Assembly (NCBI RefSeq): GCF_029407905.1 | Contig: NC_073645.1 | Span: forward strand, 46,501,501 to 46,565,500 | DNA: 64,000 nt | Reading direction: 5' to 3' | Origin: Bubalus kerabau | Lineage: Eukaryota; Chordata; Mammalia; Artiodactyla; Bovidae | Shown here: positions 46,533 through 59,650 of the stretch, one piece after another | Numbering within the stretch: position 1 is the stretch's first letter | Layout: each line of letters starts with the position of its first letter | Notes under the pieces: generated by a model | Told to the model about the DNA's origin: nothing | The model's database searches: none | What the model saw: the letters and a program-made list of their open reading frames with translations, nothing else | Position numbers and translations under genes: made by a program

Positions 46533-48174
46533 CCTTTTTTAAGCATCTGAATTGTTTTGTTCCCCGTCCATGGACTTGTATTTACACGCCTTCTCCTAGT
46601 GGCCTTTCAGAAGTAACCGGGGTTGCACGTGCTTGCTCATGTTGTTTGATTTCCCGGTCTCCTGCTCACCCGACGGCTGAGGAGAGAGAAGTGGGCAGAG
46701 TCCAGTGTCCTTGCAACACTGAACTCGTTCAAGGGGGTGCAAGAAGCCGAGCCCAGGGTGGTGAATGGAGGCACCTCTCACCTGCTTGTCCGGTTTCACC
46801 GAAAGAGATCTGACCCATCCACACGTGACCCTGGGTCAGCGTGAAGAACCACCTCCCAGACCCAATGGTGGAGGAGCCACGGGGAGGGAGCCATGGGCCG
46901 AGGACTCCCTGGCGACTGCCCCACCCGAGCCTGGCTCGAGGAGGTCCTCTCAGGCGCAGCCAGCCCCCCGTGTGCACCCATAAGCAATCACGGCTACAAA
47001 CAGGGCTGGCTCACCTGTCAGGCCAGCTGACCCGGTGGGCAGGCCACACCCCTGAAGCTGCCACCTGACCAGGGTTTCCTGAGTCAGGAACACAATTCCC
47101 TGGGCAGACACGGCTCTCCCCAGAGAAGCTGTTTGCAGAGGCAGTTCCGGTTCAGCCCAGGAGGCGTGCTGAGGATGGTCTGGGAGGTGAGGAGAGAAAC
47201 CCAGAGGCATGGCATCGCCTCTGCTATAGAAGGAGACCTGTGGTGCCCAGGCTGGCTGGGCACTCAGCCCTGGCAGGGCAGGCCAGCCCTGGCCTGGCTC
47301 CCCTCCACCCCGCTTCTCCTGTCCACAGTCACGCTGACTTTGTCTCCCCACCCCCACGCTGGAAAAGGACAAAACTACTTCTTTGTATCAAGCTCCCAAA
47401 CTTGAAGGGAGGGGACTCGACCTGGGGGAGGGCCCTGCAGTCCAGCTCAGGATAACTGAGCACGAAGTATTTAAAAGCCAAAACATTGTTGCGAACACTG
47501 ATGATATTAGGAACGCATTTTATCTCCCTGGGTGCAGGGGAGGCTGAGCTCCCAGCAAAGGCGGCTTCTCCAGAAGAAGCCAACCGGCCCTTCCCACCAA
47601 ACACATTTGCCTGGGTTTTCTTATGAACACTCACGAAACCCTCCAGCTCATCCCAGTGTTCAGCGAGGACCCCTGCACGGGGGCTTGAGAGGGAAATACC
47701 GAGTCCCAGGTCCACGCTGTCCCCAGCTCTCATGGGAGAATTCCACTAATCAGGGCCAGAACCGGAGTCCTCTGTCTCAGGAGACAGGCAGGGGGTTTGG
47801 TGATTACAATGCCGTGAGGTTTCATCTTTGCTGAGGGCTGCGCAGCCCCCACCCCGGCGGTCCTCTTCTTTGCTACGGAAAACCAGGCACGGAGAGAGAA
47901 AGTCCCGCGGCTGCTGCTCGTGCGCGTCACAGCGCGGCCGCACACTGAGTCCCAGGCCGGAGCCTCCACAAGCACACAGCCTGGGGACGGCCTCGGACCC
48001 CTGACACCCACCTCAGCAAGTGCGGGGAAGGGACGGAGGTGGGGTGTGAGCCGGCGCCTCGCGGGTGCTGCTGTCTCCTTAAATCCCATGGACCCCACGA
48101 GGTGCAGGCTGCAGAGGGAGGCCCAGGAGGACAGCGCTGAGGGCCCCCTTCACACGGGTCCAGGGGAAGTCCAC

Positions 48175-48275
48175 GCTCCCTGGCCTTGCTCCTCCACTAG
48201 ACAGAACCCCCCTCGAGGGCAGGGACTGACTCTCTGGCACGGAGCAGGGACTCAATAAACACCGACCAGAACAAG
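48175..48275 (+). mobile_element. Short L2-like 3' end
   Basis: CTCCACTAGACAGAACCCCC, GAGGGCAGGGACTGACTCTC and GCAGGGACTCAATAAACACC resemble the terminal L2 motif set. Confidence 0.5.
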
Positions 48276-48884
48276 GCACACTGAACCGAACTGGGGCTGA
48301 CTTTTCTAAAAGCCCTGGTAGCACGTGTTGTCAGGTGGGTCAGGATCTCCCAAATCAAGGAAGGGCTTAGGACAACAGAAAGATGAAGAGATGGGAGACA
48401 GAGAGAGAGAAGTCACGGAAGTGGCAGTGGGGGTAACAGCACGGACCCCATGGTCCTTCACTGCCTGGAAGGGCCCTGGCACCAGCCGACAGAGCAGGAA
48501 GGCACAGATCTTGTGGAGGCGAAGAGCCCACGGGCCAGGGAGCCCTTCCTGAGGGGCTGCCCTGTGCACCAGAGCCCCGAGGGGCAGCAGCCCAGTCATC
48601 CTGTAGCCCCGGGCCCCCCAGCAGAAGGCAGACTGCTGGGCTCGGCGGGCTCAGATGGACTCTTCTGGGACTCTGGGAAGAGACCTCCCCTGCTCGCCTC
48701 TGCCTTGCTCCCCGGGCCTGAGCACCTTCCCCACAAGGGTGACTCGCACCTGCACCACCTCCCACCCAATGCCCACCAAGGAAACCAAGGTGGTCCCTGG
48801 GGGCGTGGAGGCCTCTCACAGGAGCAGGATTCTCAATCTAAGCTCAGCCTTCTTCTCCACTTGTCACGTACGGTGCTCACGCTG

Positions 48885-49000
48885 CGCCAAGCTCCTTCCA
48901 AGAGTCTCGGAGACCTTGTAGCAAGGCAGGTGCTGTCCCAACACCCATTTCACAGATGAGGAAACTAAGGCTTGGAAAAGGTAAACAGTTTGCAGTGACT
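48885..49000 (-). repeat. MIR SINE relic
   Basis: CCCATTTCACAGATGAGG, AAACTAAGGCTTGGAAAAGG and GTAGCAAGGCAGGTGCTG on the plus strand give a reverse MIR core. Confidence 0.72.
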
Positions 49001-50064
49001 GTGTGAGGGCCAGCACCACCATCACGAACCCTCGAGAGCTCTAACTTATTGCGATGCGCTCGCAGCAAAGGCCGAGGAAGCCTGACGGTTAAGGTCTTGA
49101 AATAAAGACCAAGGGTTCCACCATCCGGGTCACCAGTCTGGCCCAATTCTGAGCTACCTGGGGCGGGGCAGCTGGGCAGAGGGGTGGGTATGCCCAGGAG
49201 CCCCGCTCACTCCCCTTCCCAGACACACCAGAGGAAGACGGCCCAGCTGCAGCCCGACTGTGGGTCTGGCCCAGGAAGAGGGTGAGGAGGCGGGCTTCTG
49301 GGCCACGTGGATGGGGCGCGGAGGGTTTGCTGAGAGCCGTTAACCACAACCAAGGTGTGCAGCCAAGCCTCTGGTGGGGACAGGCCTCAGAAGTGTGTCA
49401 CACGGGTAAACCAAGGCCAGGTGAGCTCCCCGGCTCCATTTCCCCGGGGGGCAAGCACCAAGGAGGCCACCCAGGGCTCTCCCACACAGCTGCGGCTTGA
49501 GAGTGAGAAGCAAACAGTCGTTCCCCCGCCATGGGGTCCAGCTCTGCCCACTGAGGGGCCTTGAGTGCCACCCCAGATGTGAGTGGAGCGCCCCTGCCTG
49601 CCGCCTGGAGCAGCTGTGGAGTCCAGGGGGACCCTGCACCTCAGGTGCCCGGCACGGCACCACACTCATTGTGACACGTGATGAGGACTCCCCAGGACCA
49701 CCCCCACCTTCCACCTATGGGAACTGAGCCTGCAGAAGAAAACGCTGTGCCCAGAGGGAAAAGGGCCAAGACAAAAGGCCACGGGCACTGAACGCAGTCC
49801 TGGGGAGGCAAACCTAAAACCCCAAAGAGGGGACCCGCCACAGAAGCCCGGCTTATAGAAACTCATCAGGAGCCGTGTCCTGGAAGCGGGCAGGAGTCCA
49901 CGGGAGAGGGCGCAAGGAGAAGCAGCCCGATCACCGGGAGCAGAGAGGAATCAGCAGTCAATGCAGTCATCCTTTCGGCCCCTCATGGACAACGGTAATT
50001 AGCACTTGCATGTGAACAGGGCACCAGGGCAACCTTTCTGGAAAGCCTAACAGAAACACAAAGC

Positions 50065-50525
50065 AAGAGCCTTAAAAATGAAAATGTGCCTGCCCCCCCC
50101 GGCCTCTCTACTCCACTCCTGGGAACCACCCTAAGGAATAATCCGAAAGGCAGAGCGAGATTCAGACAGAGTCACCGTCAATTGTGAGAGGAACAGAACA
50201 GTCCTACCCAACAACCGAGAAACGAGTTACCTCCTTAAAAGACAATATTATAGACTCATTATCACGCATGGGATGGGCAATTTTCATGCTTCAGGGAAAT
50301 GATGGGTCATTATTAGTATGCAGAAAAAAAAAGCAAAAACAAAAGTTTTAATAAATAATTTTGTATAACCATATGTTCATCATGGACTTGGCTATGTAAA
50401 ACCTGCAAAGGACAGAAACTACACCAAAATATTAACAGTAGTTATAACTGGGTCCTGGGGCTGTGTGAGATTGTTCTTTTGTACTTTACACGAATGGTGC
50501 ATTTTTCTGAATTAAAAAAAAAAAG
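50065..50525 (+). mobile_element. L1M 3'-end relic
   Basis: This resembles the 3' UTR of an old mammalian L1: ACTCCACTCCTGGGAACCAC, CCTAAGGAATAATCCGAAA, CCAACAACCGAGAAACGAG, TACACCAAAATATTAACAG, then TTCTGAATTAAAAAAAAAAA. No intact frame remains. The left end at 50525 lies 285 bases beyond the 55-base FAM53B exon on its donor side. Confidence 0.72.
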
Positions 50526-50809
50526 AAATGAACGTGGTCACTTTAATGATCAGACACAAACTCGTGGTGTCACTGCTGGAAATAACGTCTGTAAACCACG
50601 CACCAGCGCCCAGCCCCTCACTCAGCCCCCGTAGCCCCTGCCCTGCTCCAGCACCGAGACCGAGACAGTTCCAACAACACAGAAGAGAGTCCCCGCAGCC
50701 GCTCCTTGTGCCTGCGTCCAGAAAGGGCTTCTAGCGTCTCCCCCTGGAGGACTCGGGCCCTGGGGGAAGGCGCTCGAGGAGGACTGTCCACAGCCACCTG
50801 GTTACTCAC

Positions 50810-50864
50810 CCATGATTCCACAAGAGAAAAGTGTCGGTCCTTGACTCATCTTCTTTGGCGTGTG
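50810..50864 (-). CDS. FAM53B: FAM53B 55-base coding exon (residues 27-45)
   Basis: This small internal coding exon of FAM53B encodes HTPKKMSQGPTLFSCGIM plus the first base of a glutamate codon. The acceptor is strong: a pyrimidine-rich stretch ends TTGTTTGCAG just above 50864. The donor is GTGAGT, starting at 50809. The exon enters in phase 0, as the upstream exon requires, and leaves one base (G). That base joins the first two bases of the next exon (AA) to give Glu45 in the context GIMENDRWRD. The phase agreement across both junctions, both consensus splice sites and the recognisable TLFSCGIME segment together make this call firm despite its length. The nearest long open frame on this strand covers the exon only by reading through the donor, and is not the real protein. 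Confidence 0.87.
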
Positions 50865-53209
50865 CTGCAAACAACCAGAAAAGCTATCACTCTTCAAGTC
50901 ATAAGAAGCACGTCTGCACATGACCCTGCACTGACTCCCTCGCTCAAGTCACAGTTAAAGGGGGAGGGGGAGGCATGGAGGGTGGCGGGGGTGGGGGGTG
51001 GGAAACGTCAGATCAGGGAAAGGAGGGGAAAAAAAAACCAAGTACTAAAAGAGACATCTGCCCATAATTAGGTCTGGGCTCTTGTCCGGAGCCTTGGGTG
51101 AGCTATGGAGTCCATCAAGTTAACGGGCTTTAAAAACACACAAGGGAGCCCCGTGACTCCTGACACTAGGGGACTCGTCCACGTGAGTGATGCGGAGTCA
51201 GGGCGCAGGAGGGGCTGGAGAGCAGCCTCCCTGCAGCCTGGGGCTGGGAGGAGGGCAGACGACCGCTTCCTGTCCCCGGGGACAGGACGAGCCTCCAGCA
51301 AAGGGTAGAGGCCCACCTGCCACCCCCCAGCCCTCCCTCCTGGACGCAAGGAGAGCAGCTCCCCCTTCTCTGTGAAGAAGCTCGAGAGGGTGGCCCTGGC
51401 TCGGAAGCTGTTTCGCAGCCAGGAGGGGCCCCCCCGCCCGCCAAGACACCCTCGAGAACTGAAACAGAAACTCAGGTTGCGTCTGGTCTCAACACACGGC
51501 GATGGCCTCTGAACTCCCTGGTGCCACATTTCTACAAGGGTTTCCTTGACCCCTGTAAACACTGCACATCTCCCCTCTCACCCCGTACCTTGCCTCACTG
51601 TGGTCATGGGGTGAAAGGCCAGGGTAGGGGGGCGCGCAGAACAACCCCGCATCCAGGCACTCGCTCCACAGCGCCACGGTAACCTAAGCCTGGAACGTTC
51701 CGGGGCTTCGTGCGCTAGCCGAGACCCAGGTCAAGAGGCCGGTTCTGACCTCCAATGAGGAGGAGACCATCCATGCCCGTCGGGGCCCCAGGAAGAAGGG
51801 CCTCACTCACCCCTTCCTTCACTCATTCATTCATGCACTCGCTCCACAAACATGTACCAGCGACTAGTCGCGTGCAGGCTTGTGCTGGGTTGGAGCGCGC
51901 GGCGGTGAAGGAAGCGCTCGGCTCCAGAGGGGTCAGCGCTCACAGGGGGCTCTCACTGCTGAGCTGAGCCCCAAGGGACAGGGATGCGCGCCTGGCTGTT
52001 GGTCCCAGGAGCGGGGGGCGGGGGTGGGGGGGACGCAGGCCCTGGCTCTTTTCACGTCTGGAAGGGGAGGGTGTGGCCGCCGAGAAACACCTGGCCCCCC
52101 CAGATAAGAGGGGAGCTGGCGTCTGGCAGGGGCTCCCCACCCCTGTCCTCAGTTTGCCCGAGCTGGGGACCTTTGCCCTTGGCCAGCGGTGTGTTCGCTG
52201 ATCAGGTTATTAAGGGTCTGTCCTGACCAGCCTAGAACACAGAGGTGAAGGACGTGGCCTCAGCCCCAAGGAAGCTCACATTTTTCTAGAGGTCACACAA
52301 TCAGTCCAGACAGAGAGCAGGACTGGAGGCAGCTGGGCCAGGCCACGGGTGCTGGGAGCTGAAGGTCAGGGCGGGCTTCCTGGGGGAAACAGAGATGGTC
52401 CTGAAGGAACTTATAGGGTTGGGGGTTGGGGGTACAAAGGGAGGCTGGGCTGTCCTCCTCCAGTCCCCCACCTTGGATTGAAGACAATCCTTATGTTTTT
52501 AGGATAGGTCTCCCTCCCAGGGTCCACCCAATCAACAGCCCTCCGGGGAAATACCTGGAAAAAGTTAAAGATGGGCTGCCTCTGCCTCCCGCCCAGCTCA
52601 CCCCAGAGTCACTGCATGGAAAGCGGGTGTGACAGACATTCAGAGCCCTGCCTCCGGGCAGCGCGGCCTGTGGAATCCAGGCAGGCCCTGCGCCCAGGGA
52701 AGGTTCGGGGGAGACAGAAGCTGGCCTGGCTGAGGCCACGGGCCTGGCCGGCCGAGGGGGATGGTCCCCAATGCTGCAGGAGCCTTTATACCACGGAGCC
52801 AACACCCACTGGGAACCACAGCCCCACCCCATCTCAGCGCATCCCTGTGAAGGGCAGGGATGGGGGCCCTAACGCAGGCTGGAGGCCCACAGAAACCCAA
52901 AGCAGGGTGGGCCAGGGAGAGCTGCAGGGCGCGAAGAGGCAGGAGCCGCGTGTCACCACCCTGGCACACGCAGGGGCCACCAGGGGCCCGGGTTTACGGA
53001 TGCGGAGGCAGGCATGCTGCGCGCGGATCGTCAGGGGTGCGCTGCCCACTGACTGACCTCTCGCTCAGCAGGCGTGTTTCAGGCAGAGGGGTCACCTGGG
53101 TCCCCTCCCCCGGGAATGTGGCCCACGAGCAGGCACCAGAGAGGCTGGGGTCTGGGCCCACAGAGAGGAGCCACGGGTTAGCACGCAGGGCACGCCTGGC
53201 CCTCGAAAC

Positions 53210-53237
53210 TCATTCATTCAGTCACTCACTCACTCAC
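53210..53237 (+). repeat. CATT/CACT tetranucleotide tract
   Basis: CATTCATTCAGTCACTCACT then CACTCAC, a short imperfect tetranucleotide run. Confidence 0.85.
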
Positions 53238-53559
53238 CCGGCGAGGACCTGCTCGCCAGGTTGGGGGGCACTAGTGGTATGACTGCCTCTGGTTCCCCAC
53301 ACCGCCCGGCTGGAGCACTGCCGTTGTCCACCAAGGGACCAGGTGAGCCCCTGACCTGGTGCTGGGCACGTCCTGCACCGTCTGTCCTCTATGCAGACCC
53401 GGGGGCCCAGCCCCCACGGCCGCCCCACTCACAGCAACCTGAATGAAACCCGGCTGTGCCTCCGTCCCTGCCGCCCACCGGAACGCATGAGCCAAGCCTG
53501 CGTCCACCCTGGCCTCACTCATGCCGCTTGGGGACAGTCCGGCTCGCTGCCTCCCGGGC

Positions 53560-53860
53560 CTCTGGCTCTGCGGCTGGTTCCTGTCATGTGGCCTCCCTGG
53601 TGGCCTTCCCCGGCTGAGACGCGCCCTGCCCACCGGCGCTCTTCTCCACGGGACCTTGCTGAAAGCTGCCCCCCCGCCACCCCGCGCGCATGTTTGCTTT
53701 GTTTCTGGGCTCAGACTCCACTCGCCCCTGAGATCGAGCCTCCCTGAGGCCGTGGTCCAGTCCACAGCATCCCGCGCCCGGAACGGGCGCCCCGGGGCTT
53801 CTCTGCCACCCCACCACTGCGGCCCGCGGTCAGCCCAAGCCCGCCCTTGCTGCCACGTGC
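53560..53860. other. CpG-rich intronic stretch
   Basis: GAGACGCGCCCTGCCCACCG, CCACCCCGCGCGCATG, CATCCCGCGCCCGGAACGG and GGGCGCCCCGGGG make a local CpG cluster in the first coding intron. No promoter element or exon was recognised. Confidence 0.4.
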
Positions 53861-56800
53861 CTGGCGAACACAGGCCCGATGGAAACGGACTCTCCCTGGA
53901 TGCAACCTGCTGCCCTCCCAAATCACTGGCCTCCTGCCAAGTCGCAACTCAGCGGGGGAGGGGGACAGCATCAGCTAGATAAAGTCGGGGGCAACCCCCC
54001 CACACACACAGCCTCTGACTCTGTGCCCAGGGTGCAGGGGGATCAGCCATCGTGCACACGGAGAGCTGACAAGAAGGGACACCTTCTCCGTGTCCCATCC
54101 TGGCACAACCCCCACTGTGCTGAGTGTTAAACGGCACGGCAGGCGGTGTGCGCCCTTCTTTTGCTAACAGCACCCCAATTTTGCACTGGGGCTCCTCCCC
54201 TCCCCACTGGGCAGTGTCCTGGTGGGATGTCACCCCGACCCCAGCCCCCTGCACTGCACAGGGTGGGCCTGGCTGACCGGACATGCCTGCTCCAGGGCTC
54301 TGCCCCCTGGATCGAAGGGGTGCTGGGCCGGTCCACCGGGTGGGGAGCCCCCGCACGCCTCCACCATCCTCCCAGTGGGCCTGTCCCTGCCCTTTCCGGG
54401 AACTTCAGTCACCAGTTCTCCCAAGTCTCTCTTGATCGCGCCAATGGGTTCTCTTCTGCTGTGTGTATCAGCGGGAGGTGGCCCCAGCTGCTTATGTCCA
54501 AGGAACCCTGGCTGATTTCATGGGGGTCTTCCAGAAGGATAACGGGGGAAGTAGGCTCGGCCACTTGAAGGGATATCACGCAACCGCTCAAAGTAGTGTT
54601 TGGGCAGAGGCTTCCAGTACCATGAGGAAGCATACTTTGTCAGTGAAACCTGCTTCACTAAAAAGATACAAGGAAACCGGCCAAAATATGTAGAGGGCAA
54701 TGGCGTTTCCCTGCCCTCCCGTTCCACCTAAAAATGCAGCTTTTCCCTCTTTCTTTTCCTTCATCCTCGTGTGATGCTCATTTCAAACTGGTTTGTGTGT
54801 GGAGACAAATCCCATCAAAGTAGCAGTAGAGAAATGTTGACTAACAGGACACTGGCCAACTTTAAGGTCAGAAAAGGGCTGAAAGAGTCATGAGCTAACT
54901 ACTTCCCCCTGGGGCTTCTGCCTCCTGTTGGGGTAAAGAAAGAAAGAAAAAAGATCAGGGCCCCCAACTCACTTTCTGAGCCCTGTCCACAAGGTTGGGC
55001 TGGCAGCGGGCAGGCCAGGACATCGCATAACCCACCGCTTCCCAGGGCCCCGTGCACACACCGACCACTGGCCACGCTCCCTGGGCCCAGCACCGAGGTT
55101 CCCCCCAGACTCCAGGTTGTCCAGGGCCAGTCTATCCCCACTGCTTTGTGCTGTTCTGCAGCCAGCCTCCCTGAACCCTCGAAGCCCTCTGCACCCGCTG
55201 TGTGAAGGCTGATGAGCCCATTGCTCTGTGGACAACAATGTGGTGAGGCCAGACTGGCCCCCCGGGGGTGGGGGGGGGAGGAAGCTCTCACCATCTGAGG
55301 TTTCACAAGACACTCGGGGTTCGCACACGAGTGTGCGCCCGGGGCCCTCGCTGTGTCCCCAGGATGACGAGCTCTGCTCCTGGAGCTGTTCCTGCTACTC
55401 CGAAGCCTTTGTTCCTGAGCCCCTCCGCCCCGACCAGGGCACAGCCTGGTGTCTGGGAGACTCCTTGCATCAGCAGAGAAAGCTTGGAACTACATCTTCC
55501 ATAGGAAAGACAGAAGTTGGAGACCAAACGGAGTTTCCAGGGGCCGTCTGTCTGACTGAGAAACCCTGACTTAAATAAGACTCAATTCAGGTCATCATTT
55601 AATGAGGAGCCAGCTCAGACAGAAAATGGCCGAGCTCCTTTCTGGCCATCACCATGCATCTTCGTGGCTTCCTTCTGCAGACTAGGGCGATAACGTCACT
55701 CTTCCTTCTGCTCATGCCGCCTTGGGGCAATGCGGACGGGCCCACGCTCACACGCTGGTGGGGTAACAAGGGTGGTACTCCGGCCTCCGGAAGGGAACAG
55801 GGTCAAACCCTGGGTGGCGGAAAGTGGGAGGCTGAGGCAGGCCAAGAAGAGAAGCTGAGAAGGGAGAAGCGCCCCAGGGTGGAGGCTGATGGACGCAGGG
55901 TGGGTGCCCCGGATTCCCAGGCTGCAGGACAGCCATGGGGGTGGGGGTGGTCTCTGCTGCCCAGGACGATAGGGGTGCAGACTGGGACGGCCTCAGGCTC
56001 CGCGCACTTTGGGATTCCAGCTTGGGATCCTGGCTGGGGCCCCGTCAGGCCTAATGCTGACTCCAGGTGAGCAGGACTAGGGAAGAGCCTGGGTGCCTGG
56101 GGCAGCTGACATGGCCCTTGAACTCTCCTGCTGGGCAAGGCCCTCAGCGTCCTCATCTGACAAGCATGGAAGCAAGGACCTGCTCCAAAAACATGGAGTG
56201 TCTGTTGTGGCTGGGAATACCTTCAGGCTGAGGAAAGTGAGGTGGCCTGGAGCCCCTCCTCCGGCTCCTGTCCACCCCCCCAACCCCACCGCTCCCCGGC
56301 CCCGTCCTCCAAGGAGCAGGGCACCCCAAGCTCCCTCCGGTCTCCAGCCTCCAGAGAGGGGGGCCGGGAGGCTTGCCTGGGGAGGAGGGACCACGGGCCC
56401 TCGGCAGGAGCGTGGGCGGGCGGGAAGGAGCTCGGGGAAGGTTGGCCCCGAGGTCAGATGTCTGGGCGGCCTTCCAGCGGCAGCAGCTAATGTTAGCACA
56501 CTCGGAGGAAGGGCCACTCACGGGGGAAAGGAAGGCGACCGGGCAGAGTGGGGGAAAGGGGAACCGAGTCATTGCACCGCCCCCACCCACAGCGGTGGGG
56601 GAGGCGAGACCAGGGCTGTCAGTCCCTTTGCTGTCTTCTCGCCTCCCTGGGGAGTAGGGCGGTCACGTTGCCACCAGTGTTTTAGTTTATAGAAAAAAGG
56701 AGAACCAGGAAACCGCGTCAGGGACCCTCTAAGCAAGCAGGTCGGGGCCTGGTTGCGGGGGTGCGGTGCCCAAGCCTCTCCTCTACCACTGTCTCCAAGG

Positions 56801-58024
56801 CCCAGGGCACGTTCACCTGCAGCTTTTTTTTAGGCTCTGACCTCACTGCAGGGCCTCTCGCTTCCCTAATTCTGAAGCCGCCTGGGGGTGATTCACCATT
56901 CCTTTTTTTTTAATCTGAAACCCCAACTTCTGGTATCTTCTTAGTCTGATTAGAAAACAAAACAGGACAGCTTTTCCCTCTTTCCTGTCGTTATCTTGAT
57001 GGTATTCACCCGAGGATGATGCGACCCGTTTAGGAAGTCGAAGCTAAACTCCCCCCATCTTCCTCTCACCCTGGCTGGCCGTGCAGAGCGGATTCTAATC
57101 AGCTGATCTCACGTTCTGGGGCTGTCGTTACTTGGCTGGTCTTATCTGGGGTAGGGGGGGTTCTTTGGTTGTTTATGGCCCATGCTTCTTCCCAAGGACG
57201 TCCAGGCCGGTGGCAGCTCAGGAGACAGGCCGGGGGGGTGGGTGGTGGTGTGAAGGCCCTGGTGGTGGACGGGGCACCTGAAGCCTGCGTCCTGCTCGTC
57301 TGTGCCCCCCTGCCCCTGGGCCCCCTGTTTCCCGTTAGTCAGGGAGGTGGAGGCAGGGCACCTCGGCGGGCCCCCCGCAGGCCCTGGCCCCCTCGCCTTC
57401 ACTGTGCCTCCACCCCACTGTGAGGGCAGAAACCGGCCAGGCCGTGACGCACCCACAGGCTGGCGCAGGGAGGCCCCTCTCCAAAAGCGACTGCCGGGCC
57501 CCCTTCAGTGGCCGTTTGCTCCCCTTGGCCTGTCGCTCCTTTTTCTTTTTCTGAGAAGTTTTCTTTCCTTCCCCGGCCGGGGCTGGGAGGCCGCCCTCCT
57601 CCTTGGCAGGGGCTCAGGTCCTGTCTCTTGGAAGAGCAGCCCAGCTGACCACAGGCCCATGGGCCCCGGAACCAGCTCCACAGCCAAGCTCAGGCCGGCC
57701 CACCTCCAGATGGAACCAAATTTAGCGGCTATTGAAGCAACAGCACAGCTGGAACCAGGCTGGTGGGGGGAGGGAAGGGAGGAGAGAATGGGGGGGGTCC
57801 CCTGGGACCTTGAGGCCTGCACCCTGAGAGCCGTCTCATCTTGGTTAGAGCTACTCCACATGAGGTGCTTTCACTTCACCAGGAAAACACGCACCCAGAG
57901 CAGAAAACAGATCAACTCATACCTGCACCTCTTAGCTAGGAAGCTGAGTACCGGAGAAGAGACTCAACGAAGCCAAGTTGAGAACCTGGCTCCATGAACC
58001 CACATCCCCTCCCTCCGCCAAGGT

Positions 58025-58135
58025 CCCCTGAGCACCTACCATGGACCATGCCCAGGGTCAGGCACTGGGGTGGTCAGCAAGGAGCCAAAGAGACAAAAGT
58101 TCCTGCCTGGCGAAGCTCGGATTCTGGGGCAGAAG
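58025..58135 (+). repeat. Ancient interspersed repeat, family unassigned
   Basis: CTGAGCACCTACCATGGACC, GTCAGGCACTGGGGTGGTC, AAGGAGCCAAAGAGACAAAAG and TTCCTGCCTGGCGAAGC have the familiar order of an old mammalian repeat. I do not assign a family. Confidence 0.5.
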
Positions 58136-59650
58136 TCAACTCAGGGAACAAATGAGGTTATCTCTAATCAAAACATGAGGAAGGCTGGTGGTGCCCGGGA
58201 AGAGAAAAGGCCAGGGAAAGGGGACAGACGGCACGTGGGAAGGGAGGGTGGGTAGTGGCCCGAGAAAAGGAGGGAAGAAGGGAGGGAACCCTGCTCAGGG
58301 GGGGTGTTCCAGGCCACAGAGGAAGCGCACAGGCCCCAAGGCACGTAGGCCAGCGAGGCGTGTGCAGACTGAGGGGGGTAAAGTGGTGGAGAGCAACCAG
58401 TGGTTACGAGGGCCAGGGTACGCCAGCCCCCATCCATCCAAGTGAGGGACTGGCGTGTTGCTCGGCCTGAGCGGGGGATAGCTGGTAGAAGGCTCTGAGC
58501 GGAGGAGGGCCGCTCTGACCTGCATCTCCTGCAGCTGCTGCTGCTGGAGAAGAGGCTGCAGGAGCCAGAAGCAGGGGCCAGTTCCCATGAGAGTCCGGGC
58601 AAGAGAGGACACAGGCGGGACCAGAGGGGAAGCGGCGGGAATGATGGGAGCAAGTCTATGGAGAGACACGTTCAAAGCAAACTGGAAAAGGAAGGGGTGA
58701 CGGACAGACACCGGCTCCTCCTGTGGAGCTCCTCTAGCCCACAGTGCCCAGGGAAGCCCTGCGGGGTGGACGCGGGTCTTGGTGACTTTCACAAGCTCCT
58801 GCAATGACCTGAGACCCACCTGCCCGCTCTCGGCGTGGGTACTGGGGAGGTACCGGGGGAGGAAGCTCACGAGAGGTGCTAACGCAGGGTCTCACAGGGG
58901 GTTGTGAAGGTGCCAGGAGGGGTGCCCCCAAGCCCTGCCCACAGAAGCAGCAGAGAGTCCTGGGGACGGACCACCTGCAAAGCCCACCACTGCAAGAGTG
59001 TTCATGCCCGAGTGGGACTGCTTCCTGCTTCCTCAGCACGGGGCAGCCCACCCACTTCTGAGGAAGGAGGGCTGCAAGGAGGACCGGGAGGCCGTTCTGT
59101 TCCTAGTCTAAGAAGGCCGGGCCCCCTGCCTCTCTGCTCCAGCTCACCAGCTCTCTTGGTCAGAGAAGAACCTTGTGCAGGGCCGCTAGCACTGGGCCCA
59201 CCACCCAGGCCCCCAACCACACCCTCCTTTACACCGGCTCCCGCTCCTGACATCTCTGAGATGGCAGCTCTTATTCCGACCGTCATTTGGAGGCCGGGCC
59301 TTATCCTGGTACCACCCCCCACCTTCTGGAAACCACCTACCTTGCTGGGTGGAGACCAGGAGGCATATGGGTCTCGGCCTGGCAGGGGCAGCAGAGACCC
59401 CCTTGGTACTATTCACCAGGGGGTGAGGGGGTGGCCTCCCCTCATTGCTCTCCAGAGGACTCCACCTGAGCCAGCTACTTCCTGCTGGCGAGGACAAAGC
59501 CAGGCTCTGGGTGACAGCCCGTCGCCCCTGCGGCCATATCTCCCAGAGCTCTGCTCATGGGCCCTCTGGACTCGGTCTGCTAAGCCTGTCTGCTCAGTCC
59601 AGAGCCCCACCAGGACATCGGGCCTCCAAATGAGGCCAGCAGGCCCTTAC

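Larger units (their letters stand above)
36913..50809 (-). other. FAM53B: FAM53B intron between the 55-base and large exons
   Basis: This 13.9 kb intron is bounded by a GTGAGT donor at 50809 and a pyrimidine-tract CAG acceptor at 36913. It holds a MIR piece, Bov-tA insertions, a Bov-A2 nested in an L1M relic, two CHR SINEs, an L2 end, MER5A, and an L1M 3' end close to the donor. Two AT-rich unique blocks (45.8 and 46.3-46.5 kb) stand out from the GC-rich background. Stretches such as 43000-44850 and 46700-48850 show no gene or young repeat that I can support. Confidence 0.8.
50865..59650 (-). other. FAM53B: FAM53B intron between start-codon and 55-base exons
   Basis: This 8.8 kb intron has a GTAAGG donor at 59650 and a TTTGCAG acceptor at 50865. 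It is GC-rich with short homopurine/homopyrimidine runs. It contains no young Bov SINE that I can recognise, only ancient-repeat-like pieces (around 51.8 and 58.0 kb), a CATT/CACT run at 53.2 kb and a CpG-rich stretch near 53.6-53.85 kb. No other gene is supported. Confidence 0.78.
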
